Part shown: positions 42,208 to 53,235 of the stretch, one piece after another
Numbering within the stretch: position 1 is the first letter of the stretch
Layout of the letters: every line of letters begins with the position of its first letter
NCBI RefSeq assembly: GCF_008041935.1
Contig: NZ_VKAC01000005.1
Coordinates: forward strand, 1-64,000
DNA from: Quadrisphaera setariae
Lineage (GTDB): Bacteria > Actinomycetota > Actinomycetes > Actinomycetales > Quadrisphaeraceae
Direction: 5' to 3'
DNA length: 64,000 bases
Program-made: the position numbers and the translations under genes
The notes under the pieces: model-generated
The model's database searches: none
Told to the model about the DNA's origin: nothing
What the model saw: the letters and a program-made list of their open reading frames with translations, nothing else

Positions 42208-44736
42208 TCAGCGGTGGCGGCTCGGCTCCGCCCGGCGCAGCAGCAGCCGCGCCGCCACGAGGGCCACCGCCGCGACGACCACCGTCATGCCCAGCGCCAG
42301 CCACCACTCGCCGGGCGTGGTCGCCCACAGCGGGTCCACGAGGTCCATGCCCGGCACGAGCGCCGGCAGGTCCACCGTGCCGGCCGCCATGTTGAAGCCC
42401 CACCGCGCCGGCACCAGCCACGCCAGCTGCTCCAGCGCGAAGCGCCCGTCCACGGGGAACAGCGCGCCGGTGAACACCAGCTGCGCCATGACCAGCAGCA
42501 CCATGAGCGGCATCGCCTGGTCGGCGGTGGTGGCCGCCGCGGAGATCGCCAGGCCCAGGCAGGCCGACGCCACCGCCACCACGGCCACCGCGAGCACCAC
42601 CTCGGGGAACGCCCACGGCAGCACCACGCCGGACGACGGCAGGTCCCGGCCCACCAGCGCCAGCACCACGAGCACCACGGACTGCACCACCACCACCGAG
42701 CCCAGCACCAGCGCCTTGGACGCCAGGTACGCCACCGGTGACAGGCCGATGGCCCGCTCGCGGCGGTAGATGGGCCGCTCCTCGACCACCTCGCGCACCG
42801 ACGCCGCCGCGCCGACCAGCGCACCGGACAGCACGAGTATCATGAGCAGCGTCACGGTCTCGGTGTTGAGCCGCTGCACCTCGCCCGGCCCGGGCAGCGG
42901 GGGCGGCAGCAGGCCCAGCGGCGTCGGCGCGATCCGCGCGAGCACCGCGAGCGCCAGCGGCAGCCCCACGAGCAGCCCGACGTACTGCCGGTCGGCGGCG
43001 ATGACGGCCAGGTAGCGGCGCACGAGCACCGCCGTCTGCTTCCACACCGGCTGCCTCTTGGGCGGAGCGCCCCACGCGCCCCCAGCGGCCCCAGCGGCAC
43101 CGTCGGCGCCGGCCTGCACCGCCGGCACGGCCGACGTCGGCGGCGCCACCTCCTCGGCGTGCGGCCGGAACCTCTCCTTCCACGTGCGCCCGTCGGCGTC
43201 CCGCGGAGAGCTCGACAGCGCGAGGAACACGTCGGAGTGGTCGGGCAGCCCGAAGTGCTCCAGCAGCCCCTGCGGCGGCCCGAAGTAGGCCACCGAACCG
43301 CCGGGGGCGAGCAGCAGCACCCGGTCGCAGACCTCGAGGTTGGCGGTGGAGTGGGTGACGACGACGACGGTGCGCCCGTCGTCCGCCAGCCCCCGCAGCG
43401 TGCGCATCACCGACTTGTCGAGCCCCGGGTCGAGCCCGGAGGTCGGCTCGTCCAGGAACAGCAGCGACGGCTTGGTGAGCAGCTCGAGCGCCACCGAGGT
43501 GCGCTTGCGCTGCCCGCCGGACAGCTTCTCCACCGCCAGGTCGGCCTGGGCGGTCAGCCCCAGCTCGACGATGACCTCCTCCACCCGTGCGGCGCGCTCG
43601 TCGGCGGAGGTGTCGGCGGGGAAGCGCAGCTGGGCGGCGTACGTCAGCGCGGTGCGGACGGTCAGCTGGGTGTGCAGCACGTCGTCCTGGGGGACCAGCC
43701 CGATGCGGTGCCGCAGGTCGGCGTAGTCGCGGTAGAGGTCGCGGCCGTCGTACAGCACCTCGCCGTGCTGGGCGGGGCGGAAGCCGGTCAGGGCGCCCAG
43801 CAGCGTCGACTTGCCCGCCCCGGACGGGCCGACCACCGCCAGCAGCGACCTCTCCTCCAGGGAGAAGGACACCCCGTCGAGGAGCACCCTGCGGGCGCCC
43901 TTCGGCGCGTCCCGGCCGGGCACGGGGGCGCTGACCTCCAGGCCGCGGGCCTCGAAGGAGACGCGCCCGTCGTCGACGTGCTCGTGCAGGTCGCCCCCGC
44001 GCAGCACGAACCGGGTGTGCCCGACGGAGAGCAGGCCGCCCTCCGGCAGCACGGCGCTGCCGCCCCGGGGCACCGGGGAGCCGTCCACGAAGGTGCCGTT
44101 GGCGCTGCCGAGGTCGCGGACGAGGTAGCCCGTGCCGCCGGGGGAGCCGTCGGGCACCAGCTCGGCGTGGTGGCGGCTGACCAGCAGGTCGGGCACCACG
44201 ATGGTGTTGTCGGTGGCTCGCCCGATGCGCACCACCACCGTGGTGGGGGAGTGGACGGCGGTCGGCGGCCTGAAGACGGCTGACGCGCCCCAGCGCCACC
44301 GGTCGCCGCTGCCGTCCGCCGGCAGCCCGTCCACCAGCCCGGCCGCCGCACCGGCCGTCAGCCCCGGGCCGGCCACCGACGCCGGCGCGGCCGCTCTCTT
44401 CGGTGCGGCGGGAGCTGCGGTGAGCAGCTGCAGCGCCGGGCCGGTGTCGGGGTCGCCCAGGCGCACCTCGACCTCGCCCTCCAGCAGCACCCTGCTGATG
44501 CGCTCCCCGCGCCGGTAGGTGCCGTTGCGGCTGGCCAGGTCGGTGAGGAGCCATCCCTGGTCGGTCAGCTCCAGCACGGCGTGGTCGCGCGAGACGAGGG
44601 GGTGGTCCACCGGCACGTCGCTGGCGGCCGTGCGCCCCACGGTGAGGCGCCTCCCGACGGCGGCGTGGGAGGGCTCGGACCAGGTGCGGCCGTCCTGGCG
44701 GACCAGGAGGGCGCGCGTCGGAGCAGCGCTGACCAC
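42208..44736 (-). CDS. FHA-FHA-ABC exporter in one chain (Rv1747 type)
   Basis: An 842-residue transporter. Two forkhead-associated domains (about 15-110 and 150-250; the second holds IGRATDNTIVVPDLLVSRHHAEL in pieces and SANGTFVDG) bind phosphothreonine. The ABC ATPase follows with Walker A GPSGAGKST (Lys309), signature LSGGQRKRTS and Walker B LLFLDEPTSGLD. An ABC-2 membrane domain of six helices ends the chain. M. tuberculosis Rv1747 has this layout and is controlled by the Ser/Thr kinase PknF. No kinase gene is adjacent here. The GTG at 44736 is preceded by GGGGAG. The substrate is probably a lipid or cell-wall precursor. Confidence 0.9.
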   Translation of the reverse strand: MVSAAPTRALLVRQDGRTWSEPSHAAVGRRLTVGRTAASDVPVDHPLVSRDHAVLELTDQGWLLTDLASRNGTYRRGERISRVLLEGEVEVRLGDPDTGPALQLLTAAPAAPKRAAAPASVAGPGLTAGAAAGLVDGLPADGSGDRWRWGASAVFRPPTAVHSPTTVVVRIGRATDNTIVVPDLLVSRHHAELVPDGSPGGTGYLVRDLGSANGTFVDGSPVPRGGSAVLPEGGLLSVGHTRFVLRGGDLHEHVDDGRVSFEARGLEVSAPVPGRDAPKGARRVLLDGVSFSLEERSLLAVVGPSGAGKSTLLGALTGFRPAQHGEVLYDGRDLYRDYADLRHRIGLVPQDDVLHTQLTVRTALTYAAQLRFPADTSADERAARVEEVIVELGLTAQADLAVEKLSGGQRKRTSVALELLTKPSLLFLDEPTSGLDPGLDKSVMRTLRGLADDGRTVVVVTHSTANLEVCDRVLLLAPGGSVAYFGPPQGLLEHFGLPDHSDVFLALSSSPRDADGRTWKERFRPHAEEVAPPTSAVPAVQAGADGAAGAAGGAWGAPPKRQPVWKQTAVLVRRYLAVIAADRQYVGLLVGLPLALAVLARIAPTPLGLLPPPLPGPGEVQRLNTETVTLLMILVLSGALVGAAASVREVVEERPIYRRERAIGLSPVAYLASKALVLGSVVVVQSVVLVVLALVGRDLPSSGVVLPWAFPEVVLAVAVVAVASACLGLAISAAATTADQAMPLMVLLVMAQLVFTGALFPVDGRFALEQLAWLVPARWGFNMAAGTVDLPALVPGMDLVDPLWATTPGEWWLALGMTVVVAAVALVAARLLLRRAEPSRHR

Positions 44737-44902
44737 GAGCTCCCCTTCCCGGGAGCCGGCGGCGCCCGTGCTTGTGGCAGTGGGCGCTGACGCTAGCGCG
44801 TCGCGGGGGCGCCGCGGGAGCTGCGCGGGAGGCCTCGCGAGACCACCGGCGCCGCCCCCACCACGGCGGTCACCCCGACGACCACTGCTACGAGCGCCGT
44901 GG

Positions 44903-45670
44903 CTACCCGGCCACCTCACGCAGCGTGCGCAGGTCCACGGCGGGCGTCCCGGTGCCGCAGCGCTGCGCGGGGCTGAGCAGGCCGAGCTCCTCGGCGAGCA
45001 CGCGCAGGTCGACCTTGGTGCTCACCGCGATGCCGCGGCTGGCGAGCTTGGCCCGCAGCCGCTTGAGGTACTCCTTGGCGGTGCCGACGGTGATGCCCAT
45101 GCGCCGCGCGACGGTCTTCACGGGCAGGTCGGCGCCGTAGAGGCGCAGCACCTCCTGCTCCTGGCGGGAGAGCAGGCCCCTGACCTCCCGCACGCGGGCG
45201 CTGGCCGCCCTGACCGCCGCGGTGCTGCACGGCTCGCCCGCGGCGGCGGAGCGCACGACGCGCCGCAGCTCCGCGACGGGCTCCCACGCCCCGACCGCGG
45301 CGAGGGCACCGCGCACCACGGCCTCCTCGGCCAGGCCCAGGGTCCCCTGGCCGACCAGCAGCACGAGCTGGTGGTCCCGCGCGAGCTGGGCGAGCTCGTC
45401 GGCCGTGGGGGCGCAGCCGGCGCAGCTGAGGTCGGCGATGACCACCCCGCGCGGCGTGGAGGCGCTCAGGCGCGAGAGCTGGTGGGTGCCGGCCAGCGCC
45501 CCGCACAGCCCCAGCATCCCCACGGGGTGCCCTCCGACCACCGCGAGCTGCTGCACCGCTGCCGGTGCGGGATGCCTGCCGGCTGCTGCGGGCGACTCCT
45601 GGCCGACCTGGCGGACGAGCATCCTCCGGTCCGCCTGGACCGTCCCCCGGCCGCCTCTGTCTTCGTGCAC
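44903..45670 (-). CDS. LuxR-type regulator with an atypical receiver
   Basis: A 255-residue protein. Residues about 38-160 resemble a receiver domain (QLAVVGGHPVGMLGL), but the acidic pair is Gly-Gly; an Asp does stand in VVIADLS. The LuxR output reads LSRQEQEVLRLYGADLPVKTVARR then VGTAKEYLKRLRAKL. It probably responds to a ligand or partner rather than to a kinase. Two start choices exist: GTG at 45670 after GGGGGGA, or ATG at 45703. It is divergent from the tandem TetR-like gene. Confidence 0.75.
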   Translation of the reverse strand: MHEDRGGRGTVQADRRMLVRQVGQESPAAAGRHPAPAAVQQLAVVGGHPVGMLGLCGALAGTHQLSRLSASTPRGVVIADLSCAGCAPTADELAQLARDHQLVLLVGQGTLGLAEEAVVRGALAAVGAWEPVAELRRVVRSAAAGEPCSTAAVRAASARVREVRGLLSRQEQEVLRLYGADLPVKTVARRMGITVGTAKEYLKRLRAKLASRGIAVSTKVDLRVLAEELGLLSPAQRCGTGTPAVDLRTLREVAG

Positions 45671-45875
45671 GTGTGGTTCCCCCCGAGTGTTGCGCCCTGT
45701 CATGGGCAGTGAGATGGTCCGCGACCGCTCCCGCGCGGGCCAGGTCTGGCGCTGACTTCCACGAGCGTTCGAGGAGGTCGACGTCGTGATCTCGAGCGGC
45801 GCGGAGCAGCCGGGCGCGCCAAGGTGACCTCCGCCGCTGAGCAGCGGGAACGGCGTGGGCGCGAGAGGGGCGGCC

Positions 45876-47627
<1,752 letters not shown>

Positions 47628-47917
47628 TAGGGCGACTCACCGGCCTCGCGGCGCAGCGGCTCGGGCCACAGCACCCAGCGGTGCAGGCCCAGGCGGCAGC
47701 GCCACGGCATGGCGCAGATGGTGCTCGCTCCGCCCCGAGATCGCAGTCCGAGCCGGGGTGGCGCCGTCGGGCCGACCTCGCGGTCGGGGCCGCCCGGTCC
47801 GTCCTGGAGCGCCCGATCTGCCGGAAACCTCCGCTGTTCCGTCATTCGCCTGTGCGGGGGCGCCCCGGACGACACGATGGGGACACCGGATGCCGTCGTC
47901 CACCGGAAGGCCTCCCC

Positions 47918-49171
47918 ATGTCCCCCGCGCCTCGCGTCACGATCGTCCACGAGCGCTTCACCGAGCACGGAGGCTCGGAGGCGGTGGTGGAGGCCATGGC
48001 GCGCCACTGGCGCGACGCGCCCGTCCTCGCGCCCGTCGCACGCCGCGGCGTCATCGCCGCGGACCTCGAGCACCGCGTGCGCAGCACCCCGCTGTCGCGG
48101 CTGCTGCGCGGCAGCTCGTACTCCCACCTCCTGCCCGCGCTGCCGGTGGCGATGCGGTCGCTGCGGCTGCCGGACACCGACGTCGTCGTCGCCTCCCACC
48201 ACGCGTTCGCCACGCAGGTGGCGCTGAGCAGCAGCGCACCCGTGGTCGCCTACGTGCACACGCCCGCCCGCTGGGTCTGGGACGCCGCGCTGCGCTCCAG
48301 CGAGGGCCGCGGTCCCGGCACCGCGGCGCTCGCGGCGTTCTCGGCGGCGTTCAAGCGCCACGACGTCGCCGCGGCGCAGCGGGTGCACACGCTGCTGGCC
48401 AACTCCACGTGCGTGGCCGAGCGGATCCGCCGCTGGTGGGGCCGTGACGCGCACGTGGTGGCCCCGCCGGTGGACACCGGCTTCTACTCGCCCGACCCCC
48501 GCGTGCCCCGGGAGGACTTCTTCCTCCTGGCCGGGCGGATGGTGCCCTACAAGCGGCCCGACCTGGCCGTGAAGGCCGCCGCCCGCGCCGGCGTGCGGCT
48601 GGTGGTGGCCGGCGAGGGCCGCGCCCGCCACGACGTGGAGGAGCTGGCCGGACCGCGGACCACCTTCCTGGGCCGCGTCAGCGACGCCGAGCTGCGCGAC
48701 CTGTTCCGCCGCTGCCGCGCCCTGCTCATGCCGGGCGTGGAGGACTTCGGGATCGTGCCGGTGGAGGCCATGGCCTGCGGAGCGCCCGTCATCGCCGCCG
48801 GCGAGGGCGGCGCGCTCGACACGGTGCTGCCGGGCCTGTCCGGTGCGCTGGTCGAGCAGGCCGGGCCCGACGGCGAGGTGGACGCCTGGGCGCAGGCGCT
48901 GGCCGCGTTCGACCCGGCCGCCTTCGACCCGGTGCGCGTGCGCCGCCACGCCGAGGGCTTCTCCCGGGCGAGCTTCGACCGGCGCGTGGGGGCGGTCGTC
49001 GAGGCCGTGGCCAGCGGTGCCGCCGTGCCCCGCCCCCGCGAGAACGCCGAGGACGAGCTGCTGGCCCGCCGCACCGCCGCAGCGGGAGCGGGCCGCGAGC
49101 GCATCGTGCTGCCCGAGACCGCGGCCCGCCCCGAGGGGCAGGCCGCGGCCCGGGGTCCCCTGGCCCGCTGA
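47918..49171 (+). CDS. Glycosyltransferase family 4 (GT-B fold)
   Basis: A 417-residue enzyme using a nucleotide sugar. The N-terminus VTIVHERFTEHGGSEAVVE and middle VAYVHTPARWVWD match WbaZ-like mannosyltransferases of surface-polysaccharide loci. The donor-binding half has FLLAGRMVPYKRPDLAVKAA, FLGRVSDAELRDLFRRCRALL and the E-x7-E motif in EDFGIVPVEAMACG. GGAAGG precedes the ATG. It ends 2 bp before the convergent GT2 gene. The last ~40 residues are an Ala/Arg-rich extension. Confidence 0.9.
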   Translation: MSPAPRVTIVHERFTEHGGSEAVVEAMARHWRDAPVLAPVARRGVIAADLEHRVRSTPLSRLLRGSSYSHLLPALPVAMRSLRLPDTDVVVASHHAFATQVALSSSAPVVAYVHTPARWVWDAALRSSEGRGPGTAALAAFSAAFKRHDVAAAQRVHTLLANSTCVAERIRRWWGRDAHVVAPPVDTGFYSPDPRVPREDFFLLAGRMVPYKRPDLAVKAAARAGVRLVVAGEGRARHDVEELAGPRTTFLGRVSDAELRDLFRRCRALLMPGVEDFGIVPVEAMACGAPVIAAGEGGALDTVLPGLSGALVEQAGPDGEVDAWAQALAAFDPAAFDPVRVRRHAEGFSRASFDRRVGAVVEAVASGAAVPRPRENAEDELLARRTAAAGAGRERIVLPETAARPEGQAAARGPLAR

Positions 49172-49173
49172 GG

Positions 49174-51066
49174 TCAGCGGTCGCCGGCGCGGACCTCCGC
49201 CTCGCGCTGGGCGTGCTCGAGCTGCAGCACGCGCTCGGCCTCGGCCACGGCCCGCACGGCCTTGACCGAGCTGTGCAGCGCGGGGGCCACGGACTCGCGC
49301 AGGTCGATGACGAGGGCCTCGCGGGCGGCTGCTCCGCCGGCGCCGGCGAGCAGGCGGGTGCGGCCGAGCGCCGGGACCGCTGAGGCCGTGGCGCGCAGCG
49401 CCGTGGCCCACTGCGCCACGGCGACGCGCAGCGCCAGCCGCGTCCGCGCGGGCGCCTCGGCGATGAGGATCGCGAGCATCGCCAGCGTGGTGAACACCGC
49501 CCACGCGAGCATCGCCCACGCGGTGCGGCCCTCGAGCAGGCCGATGGTGATGGCCGTGATCATGCCCAGCGCCAGGTACAGGTGGGTGCGGTAGACGCCC
49601 ACCGGGGTGATGGTGGCGGTGTGGTCGCCCTTGGGGGTGACGTGGAAGGTGAGGTGGCGGCCCAGCACGGAGCCGACCATCGCCACGGCGTACAGCGGCT
49701 GCACCACCGTGCCGACCACGCGGCCCGCCCACAGCCAGCCGCTCTCCTCGCGGGGCCGGACGTTGTAGCGCTGCATGGCGAACCAGTGCAGCTGGCGCCA
49801 GACGAGGTAGGGCGCGTAGGCGGCGGCCAGGGGCAGCAGGGGCAGCTGCCCCGGGGAGCGGCCGGTGAGGAAGTAGGCGGCGATGAGCGCGCCGCCGGCC
49901 ATGAAGGCCACGCCGCTGAAGTAGTTGAGCTGCAGCCACAGGTAGAGCAGCCCGCGCTCCCACCCGAGCCTGGTGAGCAGGCGCGGGGTGACGCGGAAGA
50001 GGATGGCGTAGCAGCCGTACGCCCAGCGGAACTGCTGCTTGAAGTACGCCTGCCAGGTGGTCGGTCCCTCGCCGACGGCGAGCGGCTCGGGCACGTAGCG
50101 GCTCTTCCAGCCCGCGGCGTGCAGCTTGATGCCGGTGGCCAGGTCCTCGGTGAGGTGGCCCTCGTACCAGCCGACGGACTCCAGGGCCGAGACGCGGACC
50201 ACGTGGTTGGCGCCCAGCATCAGCGCCGAGCCGCGGCCCGACAGCCCGCGCAGCACGGGGCCGTAGAAGGAGAACTGCTGCTGGGCGGCCCCGGCGGCCA
50301 CGAGGTTGACGTGGTCGTTGCCGTAGACCTGCGGGGTGACCACCCAGGCGACCTCCGGGTCGCGGAAGTGCCCGAGGGTCGCGGTGAGGAAGTCGCGGCG
50401 GACCACGAAGTCGGTGTCGATCTGCGCGACGACGTCGTACGCGTGGCCGTGGGCGACGTACCAGGCGTTGTGGTTGCCGCCCTTGGTGCGCGCGGCGAAC
50501 GTGCCCTCGTGGGTGTTCCACTCGGCCACGCCCTTGCGGCTGAAGTGGTGCACCCCGAGGCGGCGGCACAGGGTGCGCGCCTCGGGGTCGTCGCCCTCGT
50601 CGAGCACCCACGTCTCGTGCGGGTAGTCGGCGGCGAGCATGGCGCGCAGGGTCCGCTCGAGCATGTCGAGGGGCTCGCTGCCGGGCACGTACGTGGTGAT
50701 GAAGGCCACCGACAGGCCGGCCTCCGGCGGCGGTGGCGGCGCGTCGCGGCTGATGGAGGCGCTGAGCACGTGGGCGAGCGCGTCCATGGCGATGCGGTGC
50801 CACACCACGGCGGTGAGCACGGCGAACGTCGCCAGCCCCAGCCACGACCCGGTCCCGCCGACCACGCGCGCGCCGTCGAACCAGAAGTGCGCGAAGACGG
50901 CGAGCAGCGCGGCGCCCAGGGTGGTGGAGAGCGCCCAGAAGACGCGGTCGTGCGGCTGCATCGGGACGGAGGACGGCGGCAGTCGCAGCGACTGGCCCTC
51001 CGGGGCGGCGGGAGCGGGGTCGCGGGGCGCCGCTGGGCGCGCGCGACCGACGTCGGTGGCGGACAA
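49174..51066 (-). CDS. Membrane glycosyltransferase family 2, cellulose-synthase-like
   Basis: A 630-residue processive-type enzyme with two helices at the N-terminus and about five at the C-terminus. The catalytic domain shows VLDEGDDPEART, KGGNHNAW, the DxD-type QIDTDFV, the base region TEDLATGIKLH and QQFRWAYG, equivalent to Q(Q/R)xRW. It should build or export a beta-glycan. The start is unclear: TTG at 51066 follows GAGGAG at good spacing; a GTG at 51117 gives 17 extra residues. No BcsB or PilZ domain is present. A GH16 gene lies just upstream. Confidence 0.88.
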   Translation of the reverse strand: MSATDVGRARPAAPRDPAPAAPEGQSLRLPPSSVPMQPHDRVFWALSTTLGAALLAVFAHFWFDGARVVGGTGSWLGLATFAVLTAVVWHRIAMDALAHVLSASISRDAPPPPPEAGLSVAFITTYVPGSEPLDMLERTLRAMLAADYPHETWVLDEGDDPEARTLCRRLGVHHFSRKGVAEWNTHEGTFAARTKGGNHNAWYVAHGHAYDVVAQIDTDFVVRRDFLTATLGHFRDPEVAWVVTPQVYGNDHVNLVAAGAAQQQFSFYGPVLRGLSGRGSALMLGANHVVRVSALESVGWYEGHLTEDLATGIKLHAAGWKSRYVPEPLAVGEGPTTWQAYFKQQFRWAYGCYAILFRVTPRLLTRLGWERGLLYLWLQLNYFSGVAFMAGGALIAAYFLTGRSPGQLPLLPLAAAYAPYLVWRQLHWFAMQRYNVRPREESGWLWAGRVVGTVVQPLYAVAMVGSVLGRHLTFHVTPKGDHTATITPVGVYRTHLYLALGMITAITIGLLEGRTAWAMLAWAVFTTLAMLAILIAEAPARTRLALRVAVAQWATALRATASAVPALGRTRLLAGAGGAAAREALVIDLRESVAPALHSSVKAVRAVAEAERVLQLEHAQREAEVRAGDR

Positions 51067-51211
51067 GCCGGGTCTCCTCGGGTCGAGCGAGGGGCCCGGT
51101 TTCGCCTCTGGCTCCACCCCGGCTGCGGCGACCAGGTGATCGCCGGGGTCTCAGTGCCTGCCCCGGCTCGCCGTCGAGCCACCGGTCTTCTGCGCCGGCG
51201 GTCGAACGGTA

Positions 51212-51226
51212 ATCACGCAGCGTGAT
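51212..51226. promoter_or_regulatory. 15-bp palindrome upstream of the GT2 gene
   Basis: ATCACGC-A-GCGTGAT is perfectly symmetric and lies 146 bp before the GT2 start, in a 262-bp gap with no gene. It is a likely operator. Confidence 0.45.
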
Positions 51227-51328
51227 CGAAGACAAGCCTCCCGTGGATGCCGTGCCCGGTTCGTCCGCTTTCCGAGCGTTCTCTGGGGGTGATCCGTGAC
51301 GGTGAGTCACTGATCCGGTGCTCTCGGG

Positions 51329-52267
51329 TCACGCGGGGCGCGAGAGCCTGACCCAGTCGACGAGCATCGTGGCCGCGGTCGGGGTGCTCGCGTCCGTCGG
51401 GCCGGGCAGCTGACCGCCCACCGCCACGTTGAGCAGCAGGTACTGCGGCCCGCCGAAGGGCCATCGGCGCCCGTCGGCGAGGGCCGAGCGCTCCACGGAC
51501 CCGGTCACCACGCCGTCGAGCGCGAAGAGCACCCGCTCGTCGTCGACGTCGGCGGCAAAGGTGTGGAACGCCTCCGACAGCGGCGCGGGCTGCGGCGTGC
51601 TGACCGTCTCGTACCAGCGCTGCCCCGTCGCGTCGGGTCCGTGCACGGTCTGCAGGCACTGGCCCGCGTCGTTGACGGCCTCGATGACGTCGACCTCCCC
51701 GCAGGCCGGCCAGCCCACCGTCTGGATGTCCTGGCCCAGCGTCCACGCCGCCGGCCAGATCCCGCGCCCGGAGGCGACCTTCGCCCGCACCTCCACCCTG
51801 CCGGCGCTCAGCGTGTGCAGCCCGAAGGTGGTGACGCGCGCCGACGTCCAGCGCTGGTCGGACCCCCCGGCGGTGCCGGAGACCAGCCGGGCGGTGATGG
51901 CGAGGTTCCCCTGCCCGTCCAGGGCGGCGTTGGCGACGTCGTCGGTGTAGGTCTGCAGCTCGCCGTTGCCCCACCCGCCGCCGCCGAGGTCGTAGGCCCA
52001 GTCCCGGCGGTCCAGGGCGGTGCCCGCCGCGCCGTCGAAGTCGTCGGACCAGACCAGCTCCCCGGCCTCCGGCAGGGCGGTGCTGGTGGGGGTCGAGGAC
52101 GACGGCGGCGAGCCGCCGCCCGTCGGCCTACCGCTCCCGCCTCCGTCGTCCTGCCCGGAGCAGGCCGCGGCGCCGGCGAGCAGCGGCAGCGCGGCCGTCG
52201 CGCGGGCGGCGCTGACCAGCACGGAGCGCCGTGAGGGGGTGCGGCGGGCGTCCGCCGGGCCGCTCAC
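51329..52267 (-). CDS. Secreted glycoside hydrolase family 16 (beta-glucanase-like)
   Basis: A 312-residue lipoprotein-like enzyme. The signal has paired arginines (SRRSVLVSAAR) and a lipobox (GAAAC). The GH16 jelly-roll runs from LVWSDDFDG to the end. The catalytic motif ExDxxE is intact as GEVDVIEAV with Glu191, Asp193 and Glu196. It may cut laminarin-type beta-1,3-glucans or a related glycan, possibly the product of the neighbouring GT2. The GTG start overlaps the stop of the small gene upstream (GTGA). Confidence 0.9.
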   Translation of the reverse strand: MSGPADARRTPSRRSVLVSAARATAALPLLAGAAACSGQDDGGGSGRPTGGGSPPSSSTPTSTALPEAGELVWSDDFDGAAGTALDRRDWAYDLGGGGWGNGELQTYTDDVANAALDGQGNLAITARLVSGTAGGSDQRWTSARVTTFGLHTLSAGRVEVRAKVASGRGIWPAAWTLGQDIQTVGWPACGEVDVIEAVNDAGQCLQTVHGPDATGQRWYETVSTPQPAPLSEAFHTFAADVDDERVLFALDGVVTGSVERSALADGRRWPFGGPQYLLLNVAVGGQLPGPTDASTPTAATMLVDWVRLSRPA

Positions 52268-52512
52268 GACCCGCCGCTGTCGGGGGTGCGCTCGGCGGTG
52301 AGCGCCGCGTGGCGCTCCACCAGGCGCGCCCGCACCTGTTCGGGGGTGAGCTGCTGGCGCCTGCGGGTGTCGCGCGCCACCACGGCGCCGGTGGCCACGA
52401 CGCCGGCCAGCCCGGCCACCCCCAGCAGCTTGAACAGCCTGGCGCGCCGCGAGGTGCGGCCGGCTCGACGTCCGGTGCGGAGTGCTGCACGGTCCTGTGC
52501 GCTCGGGTCCAC
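52264..52512 (-). CDS. Small membrane protein, 82 residues
   Basis: A basic cytosolic start (RRAGRTSRRARLFKLL), one helix (about 28-48) and a short charged tail (LTPEQVRARLVERHAAL). Small proteins of this kind are frequent in actinobacteria and have no known function. It is the first gene of a two-gene unit with the GH16 enzyme (GTGA overlap). Its start codon lies inside a 34-bp palindrome that also contains the start of the divergent gene, 14 bp away. Confidence 0.6.
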   Translation of the reverse strand: MDPSAQDRAALRTGRRAGRTSRRARLFKLLGVAGLAGVVATGAVVARDTRRRQQLTPEQVRARLVERHAALTAERTPDSGGS

Positions 52513-52536
52513 GGCAGGATCCTGCCGTGGACCCGA
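52503..52536. promoter_or_regulatory. 34-bp perfect palindrome spanning two divergent start codons
   Basis: Each 17-bp half (TCGGGTCCACGGCAGGA and its exact complement) contains a GTG start: 52512 for the left gene and 52527 for the right gene. Both proteins would begin Val-Asp-Pro. The CAGGA in each half is the only candidate ribosome binding site for the start in the other half. Confidence 0.85.
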
Positions 52537-53198
52537 CGAGCCGCGCAGCCAGCAGCCCAGCCAGCAGCCCAGCCAGCAGCCCAGCCAGCAGCCGCCTCCC
52601 GCTCGACGAGGCGGTCGAGCTGACCCGCACCGGAGACCTGTGGCTGTTCCGCGGTCGCAGCCCCGCCGACCACGCGATCCGCGCGCTGACCAACGCCCCG
52701 GTCAACCACGTGGGCATGGCGGTGGTGCTCGACGACCTGCCGCCGCTGATGTGGCACGCCGAGCTGGGCCGCGGCCTGACCGACGTGTGGACCGGCACCA
52801 AGCACCGCGGGGTGCAGCTGCACGACCTGCGCGAGGCGGTCGACCAGTGGCGCGGCCGGTACGCGCAGCGGGCCTGGCTGCGCCAGCTGGAGGTGCCCGG
52901 CGGGCTGGGCCGGTTCGCCGAGGACGCGCTGCTGCAGGAGGTCGCGAGGATGGACGGCACGCCGTTCCCGGCGACGGCGGCCCTGGCGGGGCGGTGGCTG
53001 CGCGGACGCGCGCGCGTGCGGGCCAGCGCGGCCGAGGCGTACTGCGCGGAGGTGGTGGCGAGCGCCTACCAGGCGATGGGCCTGCTGCCCCGCGACCGGC
53101 CGGTGAACGCGTACGACCCCGGCGCGTTCTGGAGCGGTGACCAGCTGCAGCTGCTCCGCGGGGCCCGGCTGGGGGCCGAGGTCGGGGTCGGTGAGTAG
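52527..53198 (+). CDS. NlpC/P60-like (YiiX/YaeF type) protein
   Basis: A 223-residue protein. A (Ala-Ser-Ser-Pro)n start encoded by 12-bp repeats is followed by a permuted papain-like domain: TGDLWLFRGRSPADHAIR, then NHVGMAVVLDD with the His, and AEAYCAEVVASAYQAMGL with the Cys. In this family the order His-before-Cys is normal. Members act on lipids or peptides at the envelope; the substrate is unknown. No signal peptide is visible. A longer start at 52482 would overlap the divergent gene. Confidence 0.7.
   Translation: MDPTSRAASSPASSPASSPASSRLPLDEAVELTRTGDLWLFRGRSPADHAIRALTNAPVNHVGMAVVLDDLPPLMWHAELGRGLTDVWTGTKHRGVQLHDLREAVDQWRGRYAQRAWLRQLEVPGGLGRFAEDALLQEVARMDGTPFPATAALAGRWLRGRARVRASAAEAYCAEVVASAYQAMGLLPRDRPVNAYDPGAFWSGDQLQLLRGARLGAEVGVGE
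52548..52592 (+). repeat. 12-bp in-frame coding repeat
   Basis: GCCAGCAGCCCA occurs three times plus nine more bases, encoding Ala-Ser-Ser-Pro repeats at the start of the NlpC/P60-like protein. Copy number could vary without breaking the frame. Confidence 0.85.
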
Positions 53199-53235
53199 CG
53201 GCGCACGGCACCGCATGGTGGTACAAATGTGACTC

